Source of the DNA: Fermentimonas sp.
GTDB lineage: Bacteria; Bacteroidota; Bacteroidia; Bacteroidales; Dysgonomonadaceae
Direction: 5' to 3'
DNA length: 41,649 bases
Assembly: GCA_015478775.1 (NCBI GenBank)
Contig: JADMKP010000002.1
Coordinates: 1-41,649 of the forward strand
Within the stretch, counting starts at the first letter, position 1; every line of letters begins with the position of its first letter. Of this stretch, positions 17,255 to 26,033 are shown piece after piece. The notes beneath the pieces are model-generated. The model saw only the letters and a list, made by a program, of their open reading frames with translations, searched no databases and had not been told where the DNA came from. The translations under genes were made by a program, and so were the position numbers.

Positions 17255-19087
17255 TTAATTTGTTAGAATTCCAATCTGTTTTATATCAACAGAAGGGCTG
17301 CCACCATCTGTACCTTCAATTGATTCGATTCTTATATATCGAGCATTAACGGCTTCGTCAAATGTAACACTTTGTGCTATTGGGTTGTTCTTTATATTAC
17401 TGAACTCGTTAGTAATTACATCCCTCCAGGTTTCACCATCTTCACTTACCGAGAATGTATATTTAAATATCGATTCCATAGATTCAACAGGTGAATATGT
17501 AAATCCTTTTATTAAATATCTTTCGCCCAAATCTATGGTAAGTGGTTGAGGATTGCCAACTACCCAATTATCTGATGTAATGTCTGATAACTTAAACTCC
17601 ATAATACTTCCTTCTAATACTGGGGCAAAATATGCGCCTATCTTTTTAATGTTTGCAATGTCGCGTGTCTCCTCAATTGTAATACGTATTTTTGTAGGCT
17701 TAGAGTCTGCAAATCTGAGTAGGCGCTTGTAGCCTATTGTTGTTCCTTCGGTAAGCTTAACCCACTCATCGTTTATTAGGCCTTCTACCATAAACTCTTC
17801 TACTCGCTGTCCTTTTAAAATATCTTCCTGCAGTAGTACTGTGTTGATGACTTGACCCTCATGAACATTAAATTCTTTGCTTGCACCTGATTTAGCTTTC
17901 CATTCTGCTTCCCCATCGGTTAGTTTTTCATTACTGAAGGTGGAAGTTATATATTCGCCGAATTGACTTAAATGATCTACATCAACTTCATTTATTCTGC
18001 CACGAGTATCTGGGGGAACATTAAGAAGCAGCACAGAATTCATTCCTACTGATTGGAAATATATATCTACAAGTTGTGCTAATGTTTTAACCTGACTGTC
18101 TTGCTCGGCATGATAAAACCAACCCGGTCTGATTGAAACATCAACTTCAGAAGGATACCAGTATAATGATTTTGCTTCAACAATAAGTTCATTGCTTCCT
18201 AAATCTTTTGCTGTATTGTTTATGTTTAATCTATTGTTCTCGCTAATAATTGTATTATTAATTTCTGGCTGTAATGGTGTAACACTCCACTCAGTTTCTC
18301 TGCCCAAGCCGCTTTCGTTGCCAACCCAACGAACATCGTCACCCATGATAGCTTTCACTGCCATTGGTTGTAGACTATCTATTACATGATAAAAGCGGGT
18401 CCAATCGTACTCCTGAACTTTTCCATTTGGTCCTTCGCCGTTAGCTCCATCAAACCAAACTTCGTGAATCTCTCCATAATTGGTAAGTAGTTCTATAAGC
18501 TGTTGAACAAACATTCTGTTATAGGTAGGTGAGTCGCCATAACTTTCTGCATTTCTATCCCAGGGTGATAGGTATACACCAAACTTCATATTATATTTTT
18601 CGCAGGCATCCCTAACTGCTTTTACAACATCTCCCTTGCCATTTAACCAGATTGATGAAGCTACTGAATGTTTAGTGGTTTGGGTGGGCCAGAGGCAAAA
18701 GCCATCATGATGTTTTGCAGTCAATATAATCATTTTGAAGCCTGCGTTTTGCAATGATTCTACCCACTGCTCAGCATCAAAATTAGTTGGGTTAAATAGA
18801 TTAGGGTCTTCAGTACCATCTCCCCATTCTCTCCCGGTGAAGGTGTTTATACCAAAATGTATAAATGCGGTTAATTCTAGTTGTTGCCATTCGTACTGAC
18901 TTTCTGTTGGCACTACATAAGCGGCTAATTTTACCTTCTGATCTTTGGTAAGGAGATCGGGAAAGGAGAGGTGTTTCTCGAAGTAGGTGTTAGCTCTTTG
19001 ATTGCAACTGGTTAATATTATTAATACTACTATGAGTAGCGGAATAAGCGTTTTGTAAGGGGAAATAACTTTAATCATCATTATCAA
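17255..19087 (-). CDS. Alpha-L-fucosidase-type GH29 lipoprotein with C-terminal discoidin domain
   Basis: 610 residues. The lipoprotein signal ends LTSC (Cys28). The GH29 catalytic barrel spans ~60-400. Visible blocks are FIHFGINTFTGREWGDG (~75-91), the AKHHDGFCLWPT metal/sugar-binding stretch (~124-135), GVYLSPWDRN and EVWFDGANGEGPNG, where Asp213 is the likely nucleophile. Residues ~480-605 form an F5/8 type C (discoidin-like) carbohydrate-binding domain. Expected activity: release of terminal L-fucose from glycans at the cell surface or in the periplasm. No SusC/SusD pair lies nearby, so it is not in a typical polysaccharide utilisation locus. Confidence 0.9.
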   Translation of the reverse strand: MIMMIKVISPYKTLIPLLIVVLIILTSCNQRANTYFEKHLSFPDLLTKDQKVKLAAYVVPTESQYEWQQLELTAFIHFGINTFTGREWGDGTEDPNLFNPTNFDAEQWVESLQNAGFKMIILTAKHHDGFCLWPTQTTKHSVASSIWLNGKGDVVKAVRDACEKYNMKFGVYLSPWDRNAESYGDSPTYNRMFVQQLIELLTNYGEIHEVWFDGANGEGPNGKVQEYDWTRFYHVIDSLQPMAVKAIMGDDVRWVGNESGLGRETEWSVTPLQPEINNTIISENNRLNINNTAKDLGSNELIVEAKSLYWYPSEVDVSIRPGWFYHAEQDSQVKTLAQLVDIYFQSVGMNSVLLLNVPPDTRGRINEVDVDHLSQFGEYITSTFSNEKLTDGEAEWKAKSGASKEFNVHEGQVINTVLLQEDILKGQRVEEFMVEGLINDEWVKLTEGTTIGYKRLLRFADSKPTKIRITIEETRDIANIKKIGAYFAPVLEGSIMEFKLSDITSDNWVVGNPQPLTIDLGERYLIKGFTYSPVESMESIFKYTFSVSEDGETWRDVITNEFSNIKNNPIAQSVTFDEAVNARYIRIESIEGTDGGSPSVDIKQIGILTN

Positions 19088-19101
19088 TATTAATTGAATA
19101 A

Positions 19102-19131
19102 CAAAGTTACTATTTTTGCACTAGATACAAA
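19102..19131 (-). promoter_or_regulatory. Promoter of the GH29-DUF3256 unit
   Basis: TAACTTTG (19102-19109) as -7 and TTTG (19128-19131) as -33, 18 nt apart on the minus strand, lie 14 bp before the GH29 start codon. Confidence 0.6.
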
Positions 19132-19132
19132 T

Positions 19133-19157
19133 AAAAAAACCACCCTTTTGAGGTGGT
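19133..19157 (-). terminator. Intrinsic terminator of the 78-residue lipoprotein gene
   Basis: On the minus strand ACCACC pairs with GGTGGT (arms 19152-19157 and 19139-19144, 7-nt loop), followed by six T residues (19133-19138). It separates the small gene from the GH29 promoter. Confidence 0.75.
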
Positions 19158-19182
19158 CTCTGCAAAACAACTACCAATAAAC

Positions 19183-19419
19183 TTAGTTTAATTTAATGGT
19201 AGCTTCTTCAACAACTTGGTTGAGTGTATCTGCTGCTGCAGCTGCTTCAGCTTCGATAACCGCCTGAATGCTGTCAGCTTTAACTATTGCGATACTGTCA
19301 ACCCTAGCTACTTCAGCTAAACTATCTAATCTAGCTTGTTCAGCATTTACTTGTGCATTGTTGCAAGAGACAAAACCTAATGTTGCTATAGTAGCAACTA
19401 ATAACACCGCTTTTTTCAT
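19183..19419 (-). CDS. Small Ala-rich lipoprotein, unknown function
   Basis: 78 residues. The lipoprotein signal ends GFVSC (Cys19), giving a mature peptide of ~60 residues rich in Ala, Asp, Ser and Val. It contains recurring DS-hydrophobic units at 32, 41 and 49 and DT at 64, and looks like one long helix. The gene has its own -7 box (TAATTTTG, 19457-19464, minus) and its own terminator, so it is a monocistronic unit. Size and composition recall abundant small envelope lipoproteins, but I recognise no family and assign no role. Confidence 0.7.
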   Translation of the reverse strand: MKKAVLLVATIATLGFVSCNNAQVNAEQARLDSLAEVARVDSIAIVKADSIQAVIEAEAAAAADTLNQVVEEATIKLN

Positions 19420-19565
19420 TACTTTATAAAAATTAAACGATAAATAATTTTGAGAGCAAAATTAAACTGTTTTTATTGTATTGTGCTCTAATGAGCCTTA
19501 TCTGATTCTTAACCAGTGAGCTAATTGAATACATTCTTCTAAAAACTTTGCAAATGTACATCATT

Positions 19566-19587
19566 AAACATGTTATACAACATGTTT
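19566..19587. promoter_or_regulatory. 22-bp perfect palindrome, candidate operator
   Basis: AAACATGTT (19566-19574) and AACATGTTT (19579-19587) form a perfect 9-bp inverted repeat with a 4-nt spacer. It lies in the 250-bp gap between the small lipoprotein gene and the end of the acyl-CoA ligase gene, ~100 bp upstream of the former's -7 box. No T run follows, so it does not look like a terminator. The rest of the gap shows nothing clear. Confidence 0.4.
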
Positions 19588-19669
19588 GGATATTTATTTT
19601 TAGTTAAATAACACTAATTGATTGTAGTGCTTGATTTTAAAGCTCTCTCTTTATGCGTAAATGAAAGTT

Positions 19670-21316
19670 TTATTGATAAAGAAAGCGTTTAATGCTCTTT
19701 TTGGGTGTTTTTTCAAATTCATTTTCTACTAGTTCTATGGCGCTTAGTCTTTCGTATAGTGCAACAGATTTGTTGAGTATACCTTTGTTTGTTTCCATAA
19801 TGTTTACAAGCTGTTCATAGCTGATGTTATCAGATCGCATAGCCTCTTTATCAGGATATACAAGTGCCACCAATCTAAACTCACGTAATATAACAACACA
19901 TTCTGATATATAGGGTAGATTGTTTAAACGCGATTCGATTTCTTCGGGGTAAATATTTTGACCATTTGCAGAAAGTAGCATCGTTTTAATGCGACCTTTT
20001 ATAAATAATCTTCTTCCTTTCATTATTCCTAAGTCGCCTGTCTTTAGCCATCCATCAGGTGTAAAGGTATCTTCGGTAGCTTCCTTATTTTTGTAATAAC
20101 CCTTCATCACATTTTCTCCTCTAACTTGTATCTCACCTGCAATATTCTCAGGATCTGGTGATTTAATTCTTGCCTCCATGATATCTTCTAGCACAGACCC
20201 GCATGATGTGGGAACAAAATTTGAATGTTTATCAAATGCAATAAGTGGTGCGCACTCGGTCATGCCATAACCAACACTAAATGGAAAACCAATTTTATAG
20301 AAAAAAGCTTCTACTTCGGCATTGAGAGCAGCACCTCCAATCACAACTTCTCTGAAATTGCCTCCCAATGAGTTAATAAGGCTTTTTTTGAGTTTATTAA
20401 GAATAGGTTTGTTAAGTACTCCAATTTTAAGTACAAACTTCATTACAGGCTGATTAATAACAGGTAATATTTTCTTCTTGTATATTTTCTCAAATATTAG
20501 CGGAACTGTAATAATTATATTTGGTTTAACTTCTTTAAAAGCATTGATAAGATTTTGGGGTGTTGGGGCAACTCCAAGTAGAGTAATATGAACACCGGCA
20601 GAAAGTGCATATAAGAAATCGAAGGCACAACCATATACATGTGCCATTGGTAAAAAAGCAAGTGTTCGTTCGCCTCTGAACAATAAATTAAGTTTATCCG
20701 CATATATGATATTTCCGGCAAAATTATTTGCTGTAATCATCACACCCTTACTAAAACCTGTTGTTCCGGATGTATAATTAATACAAACAACTTCATCATT
20801 GTCTACATAATTATACTTTATATCATCTTTGGTAAAACCGTTTGGATATTTTTTGCTGAATAGTATATCTATTGAATCAGTAATTTTATTAACATGGTTG
20901 TTGTTGCTATTAATTAGATTAAAAGTTGGTATATCAAATATCGGTATATTTATATTGTCTTTATTTAGCTTTTCCCAAATAGGCTCATTTATAAACAAAA
21001 GTTTTGAGTCGGAGTGTTCAATTAAATGCTCCATACTTTCGTTATTAAACTCATGTAAGATAGGTACTATTACAGCACCATATGTAATTGTTGCCATAAA
21101 CAGAATCGACCATGATGAGTGATTCTTACCTATAAGAGCAATCTTATCGCCTTGTTGTATTTTTAATTCAGAAAACAATATATGAAGTTTGGCTATTTCA
21201 CGTGCCAACTCACCATAAGTATACGAAGTATTAACCTTATAATCGGTTAGTGCCGGTAAATCCCAATTATTTTTGAAACCATATTCATATATTTTAATAA
21301 AATTCTGTTCAATCAT
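19670..21316 (-). CDS. AMP-binding long-chain acyl-CoA synthetase (fatty acid--CoA ligase)
   Basis: 548 residues, no signal peptide. It is an ANL-superfamily adenylating enzyme: the P-loop YTSGTTGFSKGV is at ~181-192, GYGMTECAPL binds the adenylate, GWLKTGDLG is the hinge-domain motif and the C-terminal Lys lies in EFEKTPKKSIKRFLY. Expected reaction: activation of a fatty acid with ATP and CoA. The mature length is about 50 residues shorter than typical FadD-like or Bacteroidota long-chain ligases. It is transcribed divergently from mtaB across a 194-bp gap. Exact chain-length preference cannot be read. Confidence 0.88.
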   Translation of the reverse strand: MIEQNFIKIYEYGFKNNWDLPALTDYKVNTSYTYGELAREIAKLHILFSELKIQQGDKIALIGKNHSSWSILFMATITYGAVIVPILHEFNNESMEHLIEHSDSKLLFINEPIWEKLNKDNINIPIFDIPTFNLINSNNNHVNKITDSIDILFSKKYPNGFTKDDIKYNYVDNDEVVCINYTSGTTGFSKGVMITANNFAGNIIYADKLNLLFRGERTLAFLPMAHVYGCAFDFLYALSAGVHITLLGVAPTPQNLINAFKEVKPNIIITVPLIFEKIYKKKILPVINQPVMKFVLKIGVLNKPILNKLKKSLINSLGGNFREVVIGGAALNAEVEAFFYKIGFPFSVGYGMTECAPLIAFDKHSNFVPTSCGSVLEDIMEARIKSPDPENIAGEIQVRGENVMKGYYKNKEATEDTFTPDGWLKTGDLGIMKGRRLFIKGRIKTMLLSANGQNIYPEEIESRLNNLPYISECVVILREFRLVALVYPDKEAMRSDNISYEQLVNIMETNKGILNKSVALYERLSAIELVENEFEKTPKKSIKRFLYQ

Positions 21317-21510
21317 ATATTTAATTTACTCTTTATTGCACACATTGTTGAATAGTGTGTAAAAATAGTTGCAAATATTTTATTATCAAAGTAAAAATGG
21401 TAATAAATTGAGAGTAATATTGTAATTTTGTGAGTTAATGATCTGAATGGATATAATAATTACAGTTAATTTTAATATTAAAGGTCAGATTCAGAAAGAT
21501 ATAAAAGAGT

Positions 21511-22824
21511 ATGATTGATCAATCTATATTTCAAAATAAAACTGCTGCATATTACACCCTTGGTTGTAAATTGAACTTTGCAGAGACTTCTGCAATTGGA
21601 AGACAGCTGTTTAATTCGGGTATTACTAGAGTTAGAAAAGGACAACAAGCAGACATATGTGTTATTAACACTTGTTCGGTTACCGAGCTGGCAGATAAAA
21701 AGGGAAGACAGGCAATAAGAAAGGCTATTCAAGAGCATCCTTCAGCTTTTGTTGTAGTTACTGGTTGTTATGCACAATTGAAACCCGATGACATTGCTAA
21801 GATTGAAGGAGTAGATTTAGTTCTGGGTGCAGAGCAGAAGCTTGATGTTGTTAAGTATTTAGACGATCTTAAGAAAAAAGATAAAAGTGAAGTTGTAACA
21901 TCTAAAACTCATAGAATAAGATCTTTCGTGCCTTCTGTATCTGCAGACGATCGAACAAGATACTTTTTGAAAGTACAGGATGGATGCGACTATTTCTGTT
22001 CATTTTGTACTATTCCATTTGCAAGAGGGAGAAGTAGAAATGGATCAATAGAAGATCTTGTAAAGCAAGCAGAACAGGTGGTAGTTGAAGGTGGAAAAGA
22101 AATCGTACTTACTGGCGTTAATATCGGAGACTTTGGTCATACCACCAAAGAGAATTTTATAGATCTACTTAAAAAGCTTGATAATGTTGAAGGTATTGAG
22201 CGATATCGAATTTCATCTATTGAACCTAACTTGCTTACTGATGAGATTATTGATTTCGTAGCCAACTCAAAACGATTTGCACCTCACTTTCATATGCCAT
22301 TGCAGTCGGGTAGTGATGAGGTACTCAAACTTATGAAACGTAAGTATGATACTGCATTGTTCCGTCATAAAATAGAAAAGATAAAATCGATTCTGCCAGA
22401 AGCTTTTATTGGAGTGGATGTAATTGTTGGAGTAAGAGGTGAGACCGATGCTTATTTTGAAGAAGGAAGGGCGTTTATTGAATCAATCGACTTCTCTCAA
22501 CTACATGTTTTTACTTATTCGGAACGACCTGGTACGCAGGCTCTTCAGATAGATTATTCTGTAGACACTAAAACAAAACATGCACGTAGTAAAGCGTTAC
22601 TTGATTTGTCTGATGAAAAACATCTCGCATTCCAAAAGTCTCACATTGGAAACAAAAAGACAGTTTTGTTTGAACATACTATGAGGGGCAAAAAGATGCA
22701 TGGCTTCACCGAGAATTATATAAAACTATACGCAGATTACAATCCTGATTTTATTAATAAAGCGATGGAGGTTGAGGTAGGTGAGTATAATGAGGAAGAA
22801 ATGGCAATGAAAGCTTTGTATTAA
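21511..22824 (+). CDS. mtaB: tRNA (t6A37)-C2 methylthiotransferase MtaB
   Basis: 437 residues. This radical-SAM enzyme turns t6A into ms2t6A at position 37 of tRNAs reading ANN codons. The N-terminal cluster cysteines are Cys19 (TLGCKLNFAE), Cys55 (INTCSVTE) and Cys86 (VTGCYAQ). The radical-SAM triad GCDYFCSFC is at 159-166. The C-terminal region resembles a short TRAM-like domain. NTCSVT and GCKLN favour MtaB over MiaB and RimO. The -7 candidate TAATTTTG lies at 21423-21430. The stop codon overlaps the next start by one base. Confidence 0.93.
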   Translation: MIDQSIFQNKTAAYYTLGCKLNFAETSAIGRQLFNSGITRVRKGQQADICVINTCSVTELADKKGRQAIRKAIQEHPSAFVVVTGCYAQLKPDDIAKIEGVDLVLGAEQKLDVVKYLDDLKKKDKSEVVTSKTHRIRSFVPSVSADDRTRYFLKVQDGCDYFCSFCTIPFARGRSRNGSIEDLVKQAEQVVVEGGKEIVLTGVNIGDFGHTTKENFIDLLKKLDNVEGIERYRISSIEPNLLTDEIIDFVANSKRFAPHFHMPLQSGSDEVLKLMKRKYDTALFRHKIEKIKSILPEAFIGVDVIVGVRGETDAYFEEGRAFIESIDFSQLHVFTYSERPGTQALQIDYSVDTKTKHARSKALLDLSDEKHLAFQKSHIGNKKTVLFEHTMRGKKMHGFTENYIKLYADYNPDFINKAMEVEVGEYNEEEMAMKALY

Positions 22825-23750
22825 TGGACGAGGAGGATAGTAATAAAAAGAGTCTTGGATACTCACTGTTATATGCGGTGACATATCTTTTTGCTTTGTT
22901 GCCTTTTTCAGTATTATATGTTTTTTCAGACATACTTTATTTTATTGTTTATTATATAGTAAGATATCGTAGAAAAATTGTGCGCAAAAATCTCAAGAAC
23001 TCATTTCCCAAAAAGAGTGAAAAGCAAATCATAGAAATAGAAAAGGAGTTTTATCTCCATTTGTGTGACTGTTACTTTGAAGCTATTAAGCTATTGAGTA
23101 TTTCTGAAGAGGAAATGAAAAGAAGGATGAAGTTTGTGAATCCCGAAATTATTGAGAGATTAACTTTATCTGGAAATTCGTGTATTTTAGGCTTGGGCCA
23201 TTTTGCTAATTGGGAATGGGTGTCTTCTATTATTTTACACTTAGAACCGAGATTAAAGCTAGGCTTTTTATATAAAGAACTTCATTCAATAGCATTCGAT
23301 CAATTGTTCTTAAAAATGCGCAAGGGCTTTGGAGCAGTGCCTATAGAGAAGTTAAGTGCATTTCGCAGAATGGTTCAATTTAAGCAAGAAAAACAGACAA
23401 TGCTAGTTGGGTTCTTGTCGGATCAGCGACCACCAAAAAATGTTAACCAATATTGGACTAAATTTTTAAACCAAGATACTAACGTACAAAATGGTATGGA
23501 ACGAATAGCTAAGCATCTTGGTTGTTCTATAGTTTATTTAGACATTAAAAAGGTAAAGAGGGGTTATTATGTGGCTAAGATTTTTGTAATCACGCCAGAT
23601 GCAACCGATGAGCCCGATAATGTAATAATGGAAAGATATATCAGGAAACTAGAAGAATCAGTAATTCGCGATCCTGCTATGTATCTTTGGTCGCATAACC
23701 GCTGGAAATTTAATAAACCTTCCCAACTCAATGATAACCACCAAAATTAA
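22824..23750 (+). CDS. Lipid A biosynthesis acyltransferase, LpxL/HtrB family
   Basis: 308 residues. An N-terminal membrane anchor (~12-47, hydrophobic) is followed by the LpxL-type acyltransferase domain. The catalytic HX4E is GHFANWEW (His126, Glu131), and SDQRPPKN is the conserved second motif. Role: transfers a secondary acyl chain to lipid A on the inner face of the cytoplasmic membrane. The start codon shares one base with the mtaB stop (TAATG), so translation is probably coupled. The 3' end overlaps the next gene by 20 bp. Confidence 0.9.
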   Translation: MDEEDSNKKSLGYSLLYAVTYLFALLPFSVLYVFSDILYFIVYYIVRYRRKIVRKNLKNSFPKKSEKQIIEIEKEFYLHLCDCYFEAIKLLSISEEEMKRRMKFVNPEIIERLTLSGNSCILGLGHFANWEWVSSIILHLEPRLKLGFLYKELHSIAFDQLFLKMRKGFGAVPIEKLSAFRRMVQFKQEKQTMLVGFLSDQRPPKNVNQYWTKFLNQDTNVQNGMERIAKHLGCSIVYLDIKKVKRGYYVAKIFVITPDATDEPDNVIMERYIRKLEESVIRDPAMYLWSHNRWKFNKPSQLNDNHQN

Positions 23751-24768
23751 GATAAAAACAGCTGTTGTAATTTTAAATTGGAACGGTAAGAGTTTGCTTA
23801 AGCAATTTCTGCCTTCTGTTATTGAGCATACAGTAACTGAAGATTGCAGAGTAATTATTGCCGATAATGGGTCTACCGACGATTCTGTTGACTTTCTAAA
23901 GAATAATTACCCTCAACTTCCTCTAATTATTTTAGAAAGAAATTATGGCTTTGCCGATGGTTATAATAAAGCTTTAGAGAATGTAGATTCAGAATATGTT
24001 GTACTATTAAATTCTGATGTTGAAACCACTAGCGGATGGGTAACTGGTTTAATTTCATTTATGGATAACAACCCTCACGTTGCAGCTGTTCAACCCAAAA
24101 TATTGTCATATAACGAAAAGGATAAGTTTGAGTATGCCGGAGCTGCAGGTGGATTTATAGATAAATATGGATATCCTTTTTGCAGAGGACGTATTCTTAA
24201 TACTGTTGAAAGAGACGAGGGACAATATGATAAAGAAATTGATATCTTTTGGGCTACTGGTGCTTGTATGTGTGTGAGATTGAGAGATTACCAAGAGGTA
24301 GGTGGATTGGATGGCCGCTTTTTTGCCCATATGGAGGAAATTGATCTATGCTGGAGATTTAATGCAAGGGGCAGAAAGATTATGTGCATACCTTCATCTA
24401 TTGTATATCATGTAGGGGGAGCTTCTTTAAGTAAAGACAATCCAAAAAAGTTGTATCTCAATTTTAGGAATAATTTATTGATGTTGTACAAAAATGTTAC
24501 TCCACAAAACTTTAAACATACATTCTTGTTCCGTTATATTTTTGATTTCATGGCTTTTAGTCATTTGTTGTTGAAAGGACAGTTTAAAAGTGTCAAAGCA
24601 GTTGTGAAGGCATATAGAGATTTTTTCGAGATGCGTAAATCATATGAATCAGTGAGAGCAGAAAATATCAGTAAGATTATTGTAACAAATATTTCAAGTC
24701 AGTATAACAAGAGTATATTAATTAAATATTATTCAGGAAATAAGACTTTCAATTCATTAATCAAATAA
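23731..24768 (+). CDS. Family 2 glycosyltransferase
   Basis: 345 residues. A GT-A fold begins at ~10 with AVVILNWNGKSLLKQFLPS. The nucleotide-sugar site includes IIADNGSTDDS and LLNSDVETT (~92-101), and an acidic acceptor-side motif is HMEEIDLCWR (~200-209). Similar proteins are annotated as rhamnosyl- or dTDP-sugar transferases in cell-envelope glycan assembly; the actual donor is not shown. The start overlaps the end of the lipid A acyltransferase gene by 20 bp, so mtaB, the acyltransferase and this gene form one transcription unit. Confidence 0.9.
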   Translation: MITTKIKIKTAVVILNWNGKSLLKQFLPSVIEHTVTEDCRVIIADNGSTDDSVDFLKNNYPQLPLIILERNYGFADGYNKALENVDSEYVVLLNSDVETTSGWVTGLISFMDNNPHVAAVQPKILSYNEKDKFEYAGAAGGFIDKYGYPFCRGRILNTVERDEGQYDKEIDIFWATGACMCVRLRDYQEVGGLDGRFFAHMEEIDLCWRFNARGRKIMCIPSSIVYHVGGASLSKDNPKKLYLNFRNNLLMLYKNVTPQNFKHTFLFRYIFDFMAFSHLLLKGQFKSVKAVVKAYRDFFEMRKSYESVRAENISKIIVTNISSQYNKSILIKYYSGNKTFNSLIK

Positions 24769-24769
24769 T

Positions 24770-24860
24770 ACTGCATCACAATACTGCTCTACCAGACTGT
24801 ATCGCAAAACTGCACAATAAAACTGCATTACCAAATTGCGTAATTAAACTGCTTTACTCA
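24770..24860. repeat. 13-bp degenerate tandem repeat, seven units in exact phase
   Basis: Units begin at 24770, 24783, 24796, 24809, 24822, 24835 and 24848, each exactly 13 bp. They start with ACTG (ATTG in the sixth). A rough consensus is ACTGCATTACAAA. The array fills the gap between two convergent genes and runs over the stop codon of the PorT-like gene. Individual units differ at several positions. Confidence 0.75.
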
Positions 24861-25561
24861 AAATTAAAGCTTAATGTAATCATCCTTTGGGTAGCTTTAG
24901 ATAAAGAATTTGTATATTTCAAAAGACTTTCATCTTTTAAATCTTTCCTGTCTTTATTCAGAATATCTATCATTCCAAAACTGAATTTTACTTCAGGTGC
25001 AAGCTTAAACATAGGCAGATAAAAATCACAGCCAATACCTACATCAATGCCAAAATCGTAGGGTTTTAAAAGAACTGCCAATCCTTTATTAGATGCCAAC
25101 TCCATGCTACCATATCCTCCAAAAAGTATATAAGGTCTATAATTATTTGTCCTTGCAGCTGATACCTTAAGGTGTACGGGTATTGAAAAATAGTTGTTAC
25201 GAACTGTAGTGCTATGCTCTTCACCCGAAGTTTGTTCTTTAAAAACAAATCCCTTTTCTCCTAATAGAATAGTGGGTGTAATTCTTAAATTTATGTATTG
25301 GTTAATATAGGCATCGCCAATGATACCTACTGCAAAACCAGGAGTGTGATTGGGGATTTCCGAAAACCATACCTCACCGTTGACATTAACCAACCCCGAC
25401 TGAGTAAGGATAAGGTCTTGTGTATGTAAACCAATAGTGAACCCAATGTGGAATTCTCGTTGATCTGCATAAGGTTGGTTCTGTAATTTTCGATGCTGAC
25501 CAAACAGGCTTACTGTAAATAATATTGATAGTAATAGAATATAAACCTTCTTAGTTCTCAT
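24854..25561 (-). CDS. PorT-family outer-membrane beta-barrel protein
   Basis: 235 residues from the ATG at 25561, chosen because it starts the signal peptide MRTKKVYILLLSILFTVSLFGQ. The 51 upstream in-frame residues are an open-frame artefact. The mature start, HRKLQNQPYADQREFHIGFTIGLHTQDLIL, resembles PorT, an outer-membrane barrel linked to the type IX secretion system, and the chain ends in ITLSFNFE with a terminal aromatic strand as expected of a barrel. Whether this organism has the rest of a type IX system is not visible here. The gene converges on the GT2 gene, and its stop lies in the 13-bp repeat. Confidence 0.75.
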   Translation of the reverse strand: MRTKKVYILLLSILFTVSLFGQHRKLQNQPYADQREFHIGFTIGLHTQDLILTQSGLVNVNGEVWFSEIPNHTPGFAVGIIGDAYINQYINLRITPTILLGEKGFVFKEQTSGEEHSTTVRNNYFSIPVHLKVSAARTNNYRPYILFGGYGSMELASNKGLAVLLKPYDFGIDVGIGCDFYLPMFKLAPEVKFSFGMIDILNKDRKDLKDESLLKYTNSLSKATQRMITLSFNFE

Positions 25562-25675
25562 TTCACTTAAACGATAAAATTGCTTATTTATTATAATGTG
25601 ACTATTATTTTTATTTAGGGGATAACAATAGATATTCCTTATGACAGATTTTTTATTTTTATAACACAAACAATT

Positions 25676-25704
25676 TTTGCAATTAAATAAAATCTGTACC
25701 TTTG
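25676..25704 (+). promoter_or_regulatory. Ferredoxin promoter
   Basis: TACCTTTG (25697-25704) fits the -7 consensus, with TTTG (25676-25679) 17 nt upstream as a -33 candidate. The ferredoxin ATG is 44 bp downstream. Confidence 0.55.
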
Positions 25705-25748
25705 CATAATACAAAATCGTTTTATAATAACTTAAATTTTAATTTAAT

Positions 25749-25916
25749 ATGGCTTACGTAATTGACGACAGTTGTATTGCCTGTGGTACATGCATTGATG
25801 AATGTCCTGTTGAAGCAATTTCAGAGGGTGACATCTATTCAATTGATGCAGATATGTGCACCGATTGTGGTGCTTGCGCAGATGTTTGTCCTACAGAATC
25901 AATTCATCCAGTATAA
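25749..25916 (+). CDS. 2[4Fe-4S] ferredoxin, clostridial type
   Basis: 55 residues. Two complete CxxCxxCxxxCP motifs are present: Cys9, 12, 15, 19 and Cys37, 40, 43, 47. They give two low-potential [4Fe-4S] clusters in the classic bacterial ferredoxin fold. Soluble electron carrier for anaerobic redox enzymes such as pyruvate:ferredoxin oxidoreductase or hydrogenase (family knowledge; partners not in the window). The gene is a stand-alone unit with its own promoter and a strong terminator, which fits high expression. Confidence 0.95.
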   Translation: MAYVIDDSCIACGTCIDECPVEAISEGDIYSIDADMCTDCGACADVCPTESIHPV

Positions 25917-25940
25917 AAGACTGTAATTTGAGACAAAAAG

Positions 25941-25970
25941 AAGCTGAACAGAAAATGTTCAGCTTTTTTT
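25941..25970 (+). terminator. Intrinsic terminator of the ferredoxin gene
   Basis: A perfect 10-bp stem (AAGCTGAACA with TGTTCAGCTT, 5-nt loop) is followed by a run of T residues, 25 bp after the ferredoxin stop. Confidence 0.93.
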
Positions 25971-26033
25971 ATGATGCATATGCCCAGTCAAAAATACCAG
26001 TAACGGTTATTTAGGACTAGTCAAAATTGTATA

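Noticed and set aside
24770-24860. Possible CRISPR array
   Set aside because: Units are 13 bp with no spacers and no cas genes nearby; it is a simple tandem repeat.
25562-25714. 51-residue N-terminal extension of the PorT-like protein
   Set aside because: It precedes a normal signal peptide, is Cys/Asn/Lys-rich without any pattern, and covers the promoter side of the gap.
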